A stretch of DNA of 27,589 bases, from NCBI GenBank assembly GCA_034436035.1, contig DAOTVW010000025.1, forward strand, positions 1 through 27,589, in the 5' to 3' direction. Position numbers and translations under genes: made by a program. The notes below the pieces were generated by a model, which searched no databases, was not told the origin of the DNA, and saw only the letters and a program-made list of their open reading frames with translations. This document shows positions 13,709 to 21,785 of this stretch, piece after piece. Positions within the stretch are counted from its first letter, which is position 1, and each line of letters starts with the position of its first letter. The DNA comes from UBA4823 sp034436035. Lineage in GTDB: Bacteria > Chloroflexota > Anaerolineae > Anaerolineales > UBA4823.

Positions 13709-15673
13709 ATGATTCAGGGTGGAATGAAATTGCCATCCCCAACTAACCCAATTGCTACTCTTTTTAAAGGCGATGACTGGAGTAAATTCAAGGATGTCCT
13801 TGAACTTATTCCACAAGCATGCTTTTTAGTAGATCCGTTATCACGCCAGATTCACCTTTATAACCAAGCGGCAATTTCTTTAATTCCATCCGGATTCACA
13901 AATAAAGAACAACCCAGTTTAGATGATTTTTTCCCGAACGTCGCAGCAGATTGGTTAAAGTCGCCCACCGAACCACTCCCTGTAGTATTAACCCATCAAA
14001 ACGACAAAATAATGGAAGGGGAATTGAATTGCCACTATTTGGGAGAGCGTAATAAAGCCGTTCTAGTGACCTTTGAACCTTCAGCAAGTTTTCAAGAATC
14101 CCAAAAACAAGGCGAAGCTTTCGATAAACTATGGATGATTTTGCAATGGGTAATTGCACTCCTCCGCACTACCCCTTCAAACGAATCAATCCGGCAAAGC
14201 CTTGAGGCCATTGCCCAATTCATCGGATGTGATCAGGCGTGGGTTTACACAGCAATGGCAGACGATACCGCCCTGATTAATACTGCTCGCTATGGAGAAA
14301 AACCATCTCTTCCAGAACTATTACCGGTTGATTACTTAATACAATATCAGACTATTACTATTTGGAATCAACCCGATCCGCCCGATCGAGAACTGATTCA
14401 ATACGCCATTCAAAATCAACAAAATTGGATGGGGATTCTTCCAATTGGTGAAGATGATGCTCACATTGGCTTAGTGGTACTTACCGCCCGTCAAATTCCT
14501 CGTATCTCCTTCTCCATAGAACAATGGCAAATCCTTGCCCAATTAATCACCACAATTTTTCAATACAACCAACAATTACGCCACCTTAAAAAAGATTTAG
14601 CCATCCAAGAAAGAGAAAATTTAATTTATCGTCGCATCCATCAGCTCGCCAAAGAAGGGATAATTTTAATTTCTCAAAGCCATCAAATCCTAAAACTTAA
14701 TCCCGCAGCAGAAGCTATCTTAGGATACACCGCTAAGGAAGCCATTCAACAACCCATTGAATCTTTTTTGATCAGCGAAAAAGATCTCTCCCCGTTTATT
14801 CGCAACGCCATCAATGGCGTTAGTCATGACCAACTACGCTCCATTCGATTATTCCGCCGTACCGGGCAATCCTTTCTCGCCGACATCAATTTGTTCCCAA
14901 TTATCTTCGATCAAAAAGTCGGCGGTGCGGTAATTCTCATCCAAGATCGAACCGAGCAAGAAAAACTCATCAAAAAATCAATGCGGTTAGAACAAAGCGC
15001 AATTTTGGGAGAATTTACTACTATTTTTGCACACGAGGTCCGTAATCCAATTAACAACATAAGGTCCAATTTACAATGGATGTCTATGAACATGGATCAA
15101 AATGATCCGAATCAAGTGATTATTCAACGCCTGCTCCAAAACTGCGATCGCTTGAATGATTTAATGGACACGATATTGAGTTATAACCGCATCAATGAAA
15201 TTGAGAAAGAAAGGATTGATCTGGGCGGTTTAGTTAAAAAAGTCCTTGATCGTCATCAAATCAAATTAAATCAATCCAACATCCAAACATACTTTGAAAC
15301 CCAACCTGATTTACCTTTTATCAAAGGCAATCAACGTGCTTTAGAAAGGGTATTTGAAAATTTAATTGATAATGCCATGCAAGTGATGAAAGAAAATGGT
15401 GGAAACTTGGCAATCAAGGTACATTCAACGCTATCAAAAGAAAACCAATCCATGGTAGAGGTAAGTATTGCTGATAATGGTCCCGGCATAGCCGATGAAT
15501 ATAAAGATAAAATACTCAAAGTCAGCTTTACAACAAAACAAAACGGGACTGGGATTGGTCTCATGATCAGTCAGAAAATTGTCCAGGCTCATAATGGTGT
15601 AATTGAATATGATAGTGTGCCTGGTGGAACTGTTTTCTATGTTCGCATCCCAGTAGCGGAAACAGCGGGATAA
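13709..15673 (+). CDS. Soluble PAS/GAF sensor histidine kinase, NtrB-like
   Basis: 654 residues without a convincing membrane helix. Order: an N-terminal PAS-like domain (about 25-110), a GAF-like domain (about 155-290), a second PAS (about 310-420, LAKEGIILISQSHQILKLNPAAEAILGY), HisKA (EFTTIFAHEVRNPINNI, phospho-acceptor H442) and HATPase (NLIDNAMQVM, IADNGPGIADEY, SFTTKQNGTGIGLMI). The HEVRNP form of the H-box is that of NtrB/AtoS-type kinases that act on sigma-54 activators. It lies 7 nt after rpoN and 20 nt before the activator gene, so the three form one operon. The signal is presumably cytoplasmic; the ligand cannot be read from the sequence. Ribosome site for ATG 13709 is weak; ATG 13724 is an alternative. 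Confidence 0.92.
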   Translation: MIQGGMKLPSPTNPIATLFKGDDWSKFKDVLELIPQACFLVDPLSRQIHLYNQAAISLIPSGFTNKEQPSLDDFFPNVAADWLKSPTEPLPVVLTHQNDKIMEGELNCHYLGERNKAVLVTFEPSASFQESQKQGEAFDKLWMILQWVIALLRTTPSNESIRQSLEAIAQFIGCDQAWVYTAMADDTALINTARYGEKPSLPELLPVDYLIQYQTITIWNQPDPPDRELIQYAIQNQQNWMGILPIGEDDAHIGLVVLTARQIPRISFSIEQWQILAQLITTIFQYNQQLRHLKKDLAIQERENLIYRRIHQLAKEGIILISQSHQILKLNPAAEAILGYTAKEAIQQPIESFLISEKDLSPFIRNAINGVSHDQLRSIRLFRRTGQSFLADINLFPIIFDQKVGGAVILIQDRTEQEKLIKKSMRLEQSAILGEFTTIFAHEVRNPINNIRSNLQWMSMNMDQNDPNQVIIQRLLQNCDRLNDLMDTILSYNRINEIEKERIDLGGLVKKVLDRHQIKLNQSNIQTYFETQPDLPFIKGNQRALERVFENLIDNAMQVMKENGGNLAIKVHSTLSKENQSMVEVSIADNGPGIADEYKDKILKVSFTTKQNGTGIGLMISQKIVQAHNGVIEYDSVPGGTVFYVRIPVAETAG

Positions 15674-15693
15674 TTACGAATGAAGGAGATTTT

Positions 15694-16866
15694 ATGTCAT
15701 ATACGGTGTTGATGGTAGAGGATGAAATTGATTTTATTGAGCCCGTAAAACCTTTTATCGAGACGCGCGGGTATGAAGTAATGATCGCTTCCAATCTCAC
15801 TGAGGCACGCTTGAAATTGAAACAAGGTATTGGCGACATCGTTCTGTTGGATATCTATTTACCGGATGGCAACGGTTTAACTTTACTCAACGAAACTATC
15901 AACATGGCTATCCGGCCATCTGTCATTGTCGTAACCGGAAATGGCGATATTGAGATGGCTGTAGAAGCGATGAAGTCCGGTGCAACGGATTTCTTACCCA
16001 AACCAATTGATCTGATCCAATTGGATAAGGCTTTACAACGAGCTGCTGATAATGTTTCCTTAAGACGTGAGCTGGCTTTCTATCGTCAGGCCCAACTCCA
16101 AAATATTGACTTCATAATCGGGAAATCTCCAGTTATGAGACGCTTATATGAGCAAGCACAAAGAGCAGCTACTGCTTCGGTATCTGTGTTGATAACAGGT
16201 GAAACAGGTACAGGAAAATCATTATTAGCGAAAGCGATACACAAAATGAGCCCGCGCGCAAATAAACCTTTCATGGCAATTGACTGCGGCGCGGTTCCTC
16301 CAACAGTGTTCGAGTCAGAATTATTTGGCCATGAACAAGGTGCTTTCACCACAGCAGAAAAAAGGAAATTAGGATTGATGGAAACCGCTGATGGGGGTAT
16401 TGTATTCCTTGATGAGATTTCCTCGATGGTGGTAGAAACACAATCAAAATTATTGAGAGCATTGGATGAGCATTCTTTCCGCAGATTGGGCGGTAATGTA
16501 GAAATAAAAGTGGATGTTCAGATCATCGCTGCATCTAATCGCAATTTAAAAAAGATGATTGAAGAAGGGACTTTTCGTTCCGACTTATATTACCGACTCA
16601 AAGTGGTTGATCTCGAAGTTCCGCCTTTACGGGAACATAAAGAAGATATCCCTGAATTAGTTGGCTTTTTTATCCGGAAAAATAACCCCCACCGCGGGAC
16701 TAATATCCAAAATGTAACACCACGGGCGATGGAAGTATTAATAAAACATGACTGGCCTGGCAACATTCGTGAGTTGAATAACGTCATTGAACGAGCAATG
16801 ATCTTTTGCGATGAGGCAATAATCGATTTGCAACACTTACCGATCGAATTGATAGAAAAAAAGTAA
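15694..16866 (+). CDS. NtrC-like sigma-54 activator lacking the DNA-binding domain
   Basis: 390 residues. The receiver domain (1-120) has D10/E9-type acidic residues and D53 (VLLDIYLPDG). The AAA+ domain (about 138-375) has Walker A GETGTGKSLLAK, Walker B GIVFLDEIS, arginine-finger segment FRSDLYYRLKV and the C-terminal WPGNIRELNNVIERA. The loop that touches sigma-54, normally GAFTGA, reads GAFTTA (216-221). The protein stops about 15 residues after the AAA+ lid; the Fis-type HTH found in NtrC (usually 50-80 further residues) is absent. No frameshift is visible: the stop is followed after 6 nt by a convergent gene. Activators of this shape, such as FlgR and chlamydial CtcC, work without DNA enhancers. 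AAGGAG 5 nt before the ATG. Confidence 0.94.
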   Translation: MSYTVLMVEDEIDFIEPVKPFIETRGYEVMIASNLTEARLKLKQGIGDIVLLDIYLPDGNGLTLLNETINMAIRPSVIVVTGNGDIEMAVEAMKSGATDFLPKPIDLIQLDKALQRAADNVSLRRELAFYRQAQLQNIDFIIGKSPVMRRLYEQAQRAATASVSVLITGETGTGKSLLAKAIHKMSPRANKPFMAIDCGAVPPTVFESELFGHEQGAFTTAEKRKLGLMETADGGIVFLDEISSMVVETQSKLLRALDEHSFRRLGGNVEIKVDVQIIAASNRNLKKMIEEGTFRSDLYYRLKVVDLEVPPLREHKEDIPELVGFFIRKNNPHRGTNIQNVTPRAMEVLIKHDWPGNIRELNNVIERAMIFCDEAIIDLQHLPIELIEKK

Positions 16867-16872
16867 ACTGAT

Positions 16873-18381
16873 TTATGGTTGCTTCCAGATCGGGTATGAC
16901 CCAGAGACACATTGCTCTGGTAAATCGCTCAATTTTATACACACTTTATAATTAATCAATGTGCCGTTCGGAGCGGAGATTGCCGGTATCTTCCCAACTG
17001 AGACTCCATTTTCGTCAGTGGGGGGCATGGGAAATTGAATTGGCTCTCCATCCGGACGGAGGATTACCAGATAAGGTGTCAACCCTTGCAAAGGAGTCTG
17101 ATTCTGCGTAATCGTTGCTTTGATTTCCTGTGGGGTGGATGAATCCACCCAGGGGTGGGTTTGGATTAATTCTATCTTGAGCGGATTAGTGGAAAGAGGA
17201 ACCACCGCTTTTGTTTCGGTAGGGACTATAGAGGTCAGTTGAGGTTGAGGATTATCTTCGCTAGGATTGCTCGCCTCGGGCGGATTGCTCAAATAAAGGT
17301 ATTCCAGACCCAAAGCGCTTGGGTGAATCTGATAGATTCCATCAACCCTTCCATCTTTTTCAAGGCAGATTTTTTCAAAACACTGCCAGATAGTTTGATT
17401 ACCGACAATTGTTGCTTCGTTAATGGGTACGCCGACCACCTCCAAACCACCGTGTAAATTGATATAATCCATAAAAACACGCTGGATATTGTGCCCCTTT
17501 TCACCAGTTAAAGGGATAAAAACTTGTTCATCTTCATTTGTCTTCGTGACCATATCCTGCGGTAATATCCCTAATTTTTCAGGAATTTTCACTAGTTGAA
17601 CTTGAGGGGTTTGCCTTCCATCATAAACAAGGGCAATATTCTCAAATACTTGCTGTATCTTTCCATCCTTTGTCTGGGATGCGTCAGCCAATGCAAAACC
17701 AGTAAAATCCGATCCCTGTTGTTCAATAAATGATAAAAAATGGGGGTCAATAGGTTTCGGCAATACTACTTCTGCATCTTTATTGACCGGATATATGCAA
17801 GAATCTTGACACTTCCATACACCATACGCCAATAATTTTACAGTGCCTTTTGGATCGGTTTCATTGAAGTAAAATCCAACCCCCTCAAACAATTGCTCAT
17901 ACCGTTTCTTTTGTGGGTTATAACGTAAGGGGGTTAACGGTTGACCGACCCGGGATTCACCGCCTAATCTTTGATAAAGCGGGATGAAATCATTGTAAAT
18001 CGCTACATTGTGAACATAAAATGACCCTTCCTGTATTGGGCCTTTCATCGTGAACGGCGGCAGGTTGAAATCTAAACCAATTGGTGAAAATAAAACATCG
18101 CTCTGGCTTCCTGGTTTTGTCGTTTTGACCAACACCGCATTGACTGTATATTGATAAATAAAATTTTCTTCTTGCACAGGTGGGGAAATTGGTTTCCCTA
18201 AGATATTCTCACCCCCGACTTGATCATAAAATTCGCGAAATACGGGTGCAATGGAAAAAGAGTTTTGATTTCCTGCGTTTTCGTTGGATATTTCACCTGA
18301 GCAAGCTGATGACTCCACCGCCAGCATTACAAGGATGCTGAGATAGATAAGTCGCGTAATAGCAGAGGTGAAGGTCTTCAA
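16873..18381 (-). CDS. Secreted/lipoprotein with LGFP-like repeats
   Basis: About 502 residues. The N-terminal signal (LIYLSILVMLAVESSAC) ends at a cysteine with an imperfect lipobox (SSAC), so lipidation is likely but not certain. At least four degenerate repeats of the LGFP kind follow: FYDQVGGENILGKPIS, LYQRLGGESRVGQPLT, FIEQQGSDFTGFALAD and YINLHGGLEVVGVPIN. LGFP repeats occur in wall-associated or envelope proteins. A Pro/Ser/Thr-rich linker (about 370-405) leads to a C-terminal beta-sandwich-like domain. The start is TTG at 18381, overlapping the stop of a 55-aa ORF as TTGA, with no ribosome site of its own, so translation is probably coupled. Convergent with the sigma-54 activator gene (6 nt between stops). 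Confidence 0.7.
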   Translation of the reverse strand: MKTFTSAITRLIYLSILVMLAVESSACSGEISNENAGNQNSFSIAPVFREFYDQVGGENILGKPISPPVQEENFIYQYTVNAVLVKTTKPGSQSDVLFSPIGLDFNLPPFTMKGPIQEGSFYVHNVAIYNDFIPLYQRLGGESRVGQPLTPLRYNPQKKRYEQLFEGVGFYFNETDPKGTVKLLAYGVWKCQDSCIYPVNKDAEVVLPKPIDPHFLSFIEQQGSDFTGFALADASQTKDGKIQQVFENIALVYDGRQTPQVQLVKIPEKLGILPQDMVTKTNEDEQVFIPLTGEKGHNIQRVFMDYINLHGGLEVVGVPINEATIVGNQTIWQCFEKICLEKDGRVDGIYQIHPSALGLEYLYLSNPPEASNPSEDNPQPQLTSIVPTETKAVVPLSTNPLKIELIQTHPWVDSSTPQEIKATITQNQTPLQGLTPYLVILRPDGEPIQFPMPPTDENGVSVGKIPAISAPNGTLINYKVCIKLSDLPEQCVSGSYPIWKQP

Positions 18382-18545
18382 ATCAATCGTTTCGTATCAT
18401 GAATGAAATAATACAAGAAAGTAATCTCTTCAGCTTCGGAGCGTTTGGAGCGCTCGTTTACCACACATAAAATAGGCGTGGAACGGAGAAGATAAATTGG
18501 GACTGCGCATTTTTCCAAGTCAAGTTTATATTCTCTGATGCTCAT
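18378..18545 (-). CDS. Small protein (55 aa) coupled to the LGFP-repeat lipoprotein gene
   Basis: The ATG at 18545 is preceded by TGAGGGA about 5 nt upstream, a strong ribosome site, and opens 55 codons (MSIREYKLDLEKCAVPIYLL... to FIHDTKRLI). Its TGA stop overlaps the TTG start of the lipoprotein gene (TTGA), a classical coupling arrangement, which is the main evidence that it is real. It has a charged N-terminus, a short hydrophobic middle (STPILCVV) and no recognisable domain. Function unknown; it may also act mainly as a translated leader. Confidence 0.55.
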   Translation of the reverse strand: MSIREYKLDLEKCAVPIYLLRSTPILCVVNERSKRSEAEEITFLYYFIHDTKRLI

Positions 18546-18655
18546 TCTTATCCCTCAACCAAGGTCATACGCAGAAATAAAGCAACCTAAATAGAATGAA
18601 TGGTTATTGATGCAATAATTATATCGTATTTCTTCAGATTATTTTTTCTAAATAG

Positions 18656-18661
18656 ATTATA
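18656..18661 (-). promoter_or_regulatory. Possible -10 element for the 55-aa ORF/lipoprotein transcript
   Basis: TATAAT is present on the minus strand here, and again at 18623-18618. Neither has a recognisable -35 at 16-18 nt. They are upstream of the small ORF in a stretch otherwise empty of genes (18546-18731). Confidence 0.25.
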
Positions 18662-18731
18662 ACATTTTCTGGATTTTCATTGCTTAAAAAGATGCCTCTT
18701 CGACCCTGGCGATACTGCTCTTTTACCTTTT

Positions 18732-18747
18732 TGGTATATTTCTTGCA
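18732..18747 (+). promoter_or_regulatory. Sigma-54 (-24/-12) promoter of the ftsZ operon
   Basis: TGGTATATTTCTTGCA has GG at 18733-18734 and GC at 18745-18746, exactly 10 nt apart, with the full TTGCA -12 block. It departs from TGGCAC at two pyrimidine positions (T for C). The nearest start codons are at 18780/18792, so the leader would be about 20-35 nt. Confidence 0.7.
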
Positions 18748-18791
18748 TAGATGATAACGAAATAAACTGTTTAAAAAGAGTGACATGCAGA

Positions 18792-20081
18792 ATGGTCGAA
18801 AACTCCAAACTAGGTCTTCAATATTTTTCCGATAACCTTCATTACCATCAATCTGAAGCGGAATACTGGTTGAATGAGTTCAAGGATTTGGGGGTAAATT
18901 GGTTAGTTTTGGATAATTCCGATTTAATAGCAATACCAGAATCATTTTTGACAGCATTACTCGAGTTAAACATCACCCCAATCTTACGCTTCAACTTCCC
19001 GTACCCTCTCCAAAAACCTCCTCATGAATTTCAGCTGCTGCTTTCCTTCTATCAAAAAATTGGCATCCGATATACCGTGTTTTTTGACCAGCCAAACTCA
19101 CAAAAATTCTGGTCTGAAAAAGAATGGTTTCATGGGGATATCGTAGAGCGTTTCATTGACTTATTCCTGCCCTACGCGAAAATCGCCATCGCCAACGGAA
19201 TGCAACCTGTTTTTCCCCCTCTGGTTGTAGCAGAAGAATATTGGGACACCGCATTCCTTCGCCTCTCACTCGAAAGTTTGTTGCGAAGGCAAGAGGACGA
19301 AGTCGTTGCCAAGCTCGTCCTCTCCGCCTATGCGCACACAGGTGATTTATCCCGTCCGCTCAATTGGGGCGCCGGTGGTCCTCACCGTTTCCCTGCCTCC
19401 CGGCCCTTTTTCCGCCCGGAGAATTCTCAAGACCAAAAAGGAATCCATATTGATGATTGGTATCAGGCAATCGCACAAGCAGCAATCGGTCAACCTTTAC
19501 CATTGATTCTCTTTGAAGCCTCTCCTTCGATAACTTTGTCACAACTCGCTGATCTGAACATTTTTGACAAGAGACGTTTAACGATTGTCCAAAACCTCCT
19601 GCCTTTTCAATCCCAGACACCTGCCTTTTCAAACGATGAAGAAATCCTACCCCTATCAACGCACACTATCTGTTTCATCTTTTCACAACTGGTCGAACAA
19701 CTATTTTCTCAAACGAATTATTTAGCCTGGTATGATCTCTACCGCCATCCTAAACCATTTACCAATCAAGTAAAAAGCTGGGTTCGTTCGGCTAATTTCT
19801 CTTCCCATTTGCATGGCACAGCAAAAGATAACCGGCATGTCTTATTACTTCCTCCTTTGCCAAAAGCGCAATTAAATCAGGAGTTAGCTCAGATTCAACC
19901 TTATCTTCTGCAAAAACAACCAAAAATCGTCTTCTCCATCGCGGAGGCATTACAAGCAGAACGGGTGACTCTTTTAAGCCATTTGGATTTCTTTTCTGCT
20001 GAAGAGTTAAACCGTCTAGAAAACCAACATTGTGAAATTGAGCTGATTTCGCAATCTGGCACAAAAATTGTAACGGTATAG
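18792..20081 (+). CDS. TIM-barrel-like protein of unknown function (glycoside-hydrolase-like)
   Basis: About 429 residues, no signal peptide or membrane helix. Alternating strands and helices suggest a beta/alpha barrel of the clan A hydrolase kind: GVNWLVLDN, ITPILRFNFP, RYTVFFDQPN, GMQPVFPPLVV, KLVLSAYAHTGDL and LPLILFEASPS look like successive strands. At the place where such enzymes have an NEP motif it reads DQPN, so the acid/base glutamate appears absent and the protein may be non-catalytic. The family assignment is an inference from pattern only. Start is ATG 18792 or GTG 18780; the purine run AAAAAGAG (18773-18780) is 11 nt before the ATG. First gene after a -24/-12 promoter, 24 nt before ftsZ. 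Confidence 0.5.
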   Translation: MVENSKLGLQYFSDNLHYHQSEAEYWLNEFKDLGVNWLVLDNSDLIAIPESFLTALLELNITPILRFNFPYPLQKPPHEFQLLLSFYQKIGIRYTVFFDQPNSQKFWSEKEWFHGDIVERFIDLFLPYAKIAIANGMQPVFPPLVVAEEYWDTAFLRLSLESLLRRQEDEVVAKLVLSAYAHTGDLSRPLNWGAGGPHRFPASRPFFRPENSQDQKGIHIDDWYQAIAQAAIGQPLPLILFEASPSITLSQLADLNIFDKRRLTIVQNLLPFQSQTPAFSNDEEILPLSTHTICFIFSQLVEQLFSQTNYLAWYDLYRHPKPFTNQVKSWVRSANFSSHLHGTAKDNRHVLLLPPLPKAQLNQELAQIQPYLLQKQPKIVFSIAEALQAERVTLLSHLDFFSAEELNRLENQHCEIELISQSGTKIVTV

Positions 20082-20105
20082 CTACCTAACATCAGAGGAG
20101 TACCT

Positions 20106-21305
20106 ATGGACAGATTATTTCCATCCATTAGAAATGAACCCCAAAGCCAACCACCTGCTGCAGAATTAGTACCGTATAAACCGGTCATCAAAGTAGTCGG
20201 TCTGGGAGGCGGTGGCGGGAACGCAATCAGCCGTATGATGGAATTCGGTGTGCACGGCGTTGAATTTATTGCAGCAAACACGGATTTCCAAGCCCTAAAA
20301 AATAACCCTGCCCCAATCAAAATCCAATTAGGACCAACCGTTACACGCGGTTTAGGCGCAGGTGGGGATCCCACTGTTGGAAGGGAAGCAGCGAAAGAAA
20401 GCACTCATGCAATTGCCAAAGCCCTCAATGGTGCTGATATGGTTTTCTTAACCGCTGGCATGGGTGGAGGAACAGGCAGTGGCGCGATCCCGGTCGTGGC
20501 GGAAATCGCTAAAGGATTGGGGATTGTCACCATTGCTGTTGTCACGATGCCGTTTTCCTTTGAGATGGGTCGTCGCCAAATGAATGCGACCACTGCATTG
20601 GCAGACCTTCGCCAAAACACGCACACCCTTATCACTATCCCCAACGATCGATTATTGTATATCGTACCAAAAGGGCAATCCCTCATGGTTGCTTTCCACA
20701 TGGCAGATGATGTCTTGCGGCAAGCCATTCAAGGTATCACAGAATTAGTCACCGAGACCGGTTTAATCAATGTAGATTTTGCTCATATACGCCGCATGAT
20801 GTTAATGGGGGGCGGCGCTTTCATGTCGATTGGGCAAGGTAACGGCTCAAATAAAGCATTAGAAGCTATTGATCAAGCCCTTCACCACCCGTTGCTTGAA
20901 TCCGTCTCATTGGAACATGCCACTGGCATGATCGTCAACTTCACCGGTGGAAAAGATCTCACCCTCTTTGAAGTTGATCAAGCCATCAAATATTTACAGG
21001 AACAGGCAAATCCAGACACAGAAATTGTGTTAGGGGTTATCGAAGATGAACGGATGAATAACCGAGTGCAAGCAATCCTGGTTATTACTGGAATAGGGGC
21101 ACCTACTTTAGAAGAGGCATTTGCAATGCCATCCCAACCAGTTCGCAAACCAGAGCCAGTTGCGCAGTCCACTGAAACCTTTAACAAACCAACCACCCCA
21201 ACTAATCGCTCTCGCTTCATCAGCGAGGTGGAGATTGCCACAGCAGATATGTCGAATTTAGATGTGCCGGCATTTTTACGGCGTAGACAACAACAAACAA
21301 GGTAA
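20106..21305 (+). CDS. ftsZ: FtsZ-family tubulin-like GTPase with altered T7 loop
   Basis: 399 residues with the complete FtsZ plan: an N-terminal extension, T1 loop GLGGGGGNA, RGLGAGGDP, the T4 GTP-binding signature GGGTGSG (residues 120-126), NDRLL, then the T7 region GLINVDFAHIRRMM. In FtsZ this loop normally reads NLDFAD and supplies two aspartates (D209 and D212 in E. coli) that trigger GTP hydrolysis in the next subunit. Here the first is kept (D224) and the second is His227. A variable Pro/Thr linker leads to LDVPAFLRRR, a typical C-terminal peptide for binding FtsA/SepF-type partners. GAGGAG is 5 nt before the ATG. Driven, with its neighbours, by a -24/-12 promoter, which is unusual for the housekeeping FtsZ; a paralogue is likely (inference). 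Confidence 0.93.
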   Translation: MDRLFPSIRNEPQSQPPAAELVPYKPVIKVVGLGGGGGNAISRMMEFGVHGVEFIAANTDFQALKNNPAPIKIQLGPTVTRGLGAGGDPTVGREAAKESTHAIAKALNGADMVFLTAGMGGGTGSGAIPVVAEIAKGLGIVTIAVVTMPFSFEMGRRQMNATTALADLRQNTHTLITIPNDRLLYIVPKGQSLMVAFHMADDVLRQAIQGITELVTETGLINVDFAHIRRMMLMGGGAFMSIGQGNGSNKALEAIDQALHHPLLESVSLEHATGMIVNFTGGKDLTLFEVDQAIKYLQEQANPDTEIVLGVIEDERMNNRVQAILVITGIGAPTLEEAFAMPSQPVRKPEPVAQSTETFNKPTTPTNRSRFISEVEIATADMSNLDVPAFLRRRQQQTR

Positions 21306-21307
21306 GT

Positions 21308-21541
21308 ATGGACAGCCGTGTTCTTTCCCATGCACTGAAACAAGTTTACCTAAAATACCCAGACCTGCGGGGCGTTACCCCGCAGGTTAAAGAAATCGAA
21401 GCGAGCGGGTCTGCTGAGAAAAAATATTCATTGATTTTCAAGACCGTCGCTACTACAGCCAATCAGAAAAAGATCACCAAATATGTCCGTGCAACCGTTA
21501 ATGAACAAGGAAAAATTATCCGCATTTCCACTTCTCGATAA
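21308..21541 (+). CDS. Small conserved-looking protein (77 aa), unknown function
   Basis: The ATG is 2 nt after the ftsZ stop, with AAGG upstream inside the ftsZ end, so translation is coupled. The protein starts with a helix (VLSHALKQVYLKYP) followed by strands (KYSLIFKTVATT, KYVRATVNEQGKIIRIS), a compact alpha/beta fold without membrane segments. The codons for DLRGVTPQV coincide with a perfect 10-bp DNA palindrome. I do not recognise the family. Confidence 0.65.
   Translation: MDSRVLSHALKQVYLKYPDLRGVTPQVKEIEASGSAEKKYSLIFKTVATTANQKKITKYVRATVNEQGKIIRISTSR
21363..21387 (+). repeat. Perfect 10-bp hairpin inside the 77-aa gene
   Basis: ACCTGCGGGG (21363-21372) and CCCCGCAGGT (21378-21387) pair perfectly around CGTTA. 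The stem is much more GC-rich than the gene around it and has no U-run. It may be an mRNA stability or processing hairpin between ftsZ and the downstream genes, or an inserted palindromic element that is read through in frame. Confidence 0.6.
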
Positions 21542-21590
21542 TGGAAATGACCTCACTTCGCACAAAAAAGGGTCTTCATTACGGGCGAGG

Positions 21591-21773
21591 ATGGAGATCC
21601 TTTTTTGGAAAATTCTCATTCGGATTCTTAGCCGAAATTCTTCCAAAGAGATTAACCCTTTTCACGTTGAAGAAGGAGAAGATCAAGTGCAGAATTGGTT
21701 AAGTTTAGCCATTTTCATGGCAATTTTTGGACTGATCAGCGGCATGATCTTAGGCTTTCTACTCAATTATTAG
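21591..21773 (+). CDS. Small single-pass membrane protein (60 aa; start uncertain)
   Basis: The C-terminal 25 residues (LSLAIFMAIFGLISGMILGFLL) are a clear membrane helix. From ATG 21591 the protein has an amphipathic N-terminal helix (LFWKILIRILSR) and an acidic middle (HVEEGEDQ). This ATG has GCGAGG directly against it, too close to work well. A GTG at 21687 has GAAGGAG 8 nt upstream and would give only a 28-residue membrane microprotein. The frame is also open back to 21483 but that part overlaps the 77-aa gene. Function unknown; part of the ftsZ transcript. Confidence 0.5.
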   Translation: MEILFWKILIRILSRNSSKEINPFHVEEGEDQVQNWLSLAIFMAIFGLISGMILGFLLNY

Positions 21774-21785
21774 GATCGTATTTTC

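Noticed and set aside
18612..18630. Sigma-54 promoter on the minus strand (ATATAATTATTGCA-like)
   Set aside because: The -12 TTGCA is there, but 10 nt upstream the sequence is GA, not the required GG.
20106..21305. Archaeal CetZ or tubulin rather than FtsZ
   Set aside because: GGGTGSG resembles tubulin, but the length, NDRLL, the T7 context and the LDVPAFLRRR tail are those of bacterial FtsZ.
21541..21702. 53-codon ORF starting at TAATG after the 77-aa gene
   Set aside because: The start overlap looks attractive, but the product is a basic, low-complexity peptide without a ribosome site, and it overlaps the frame that encodes a clear membrane helix.
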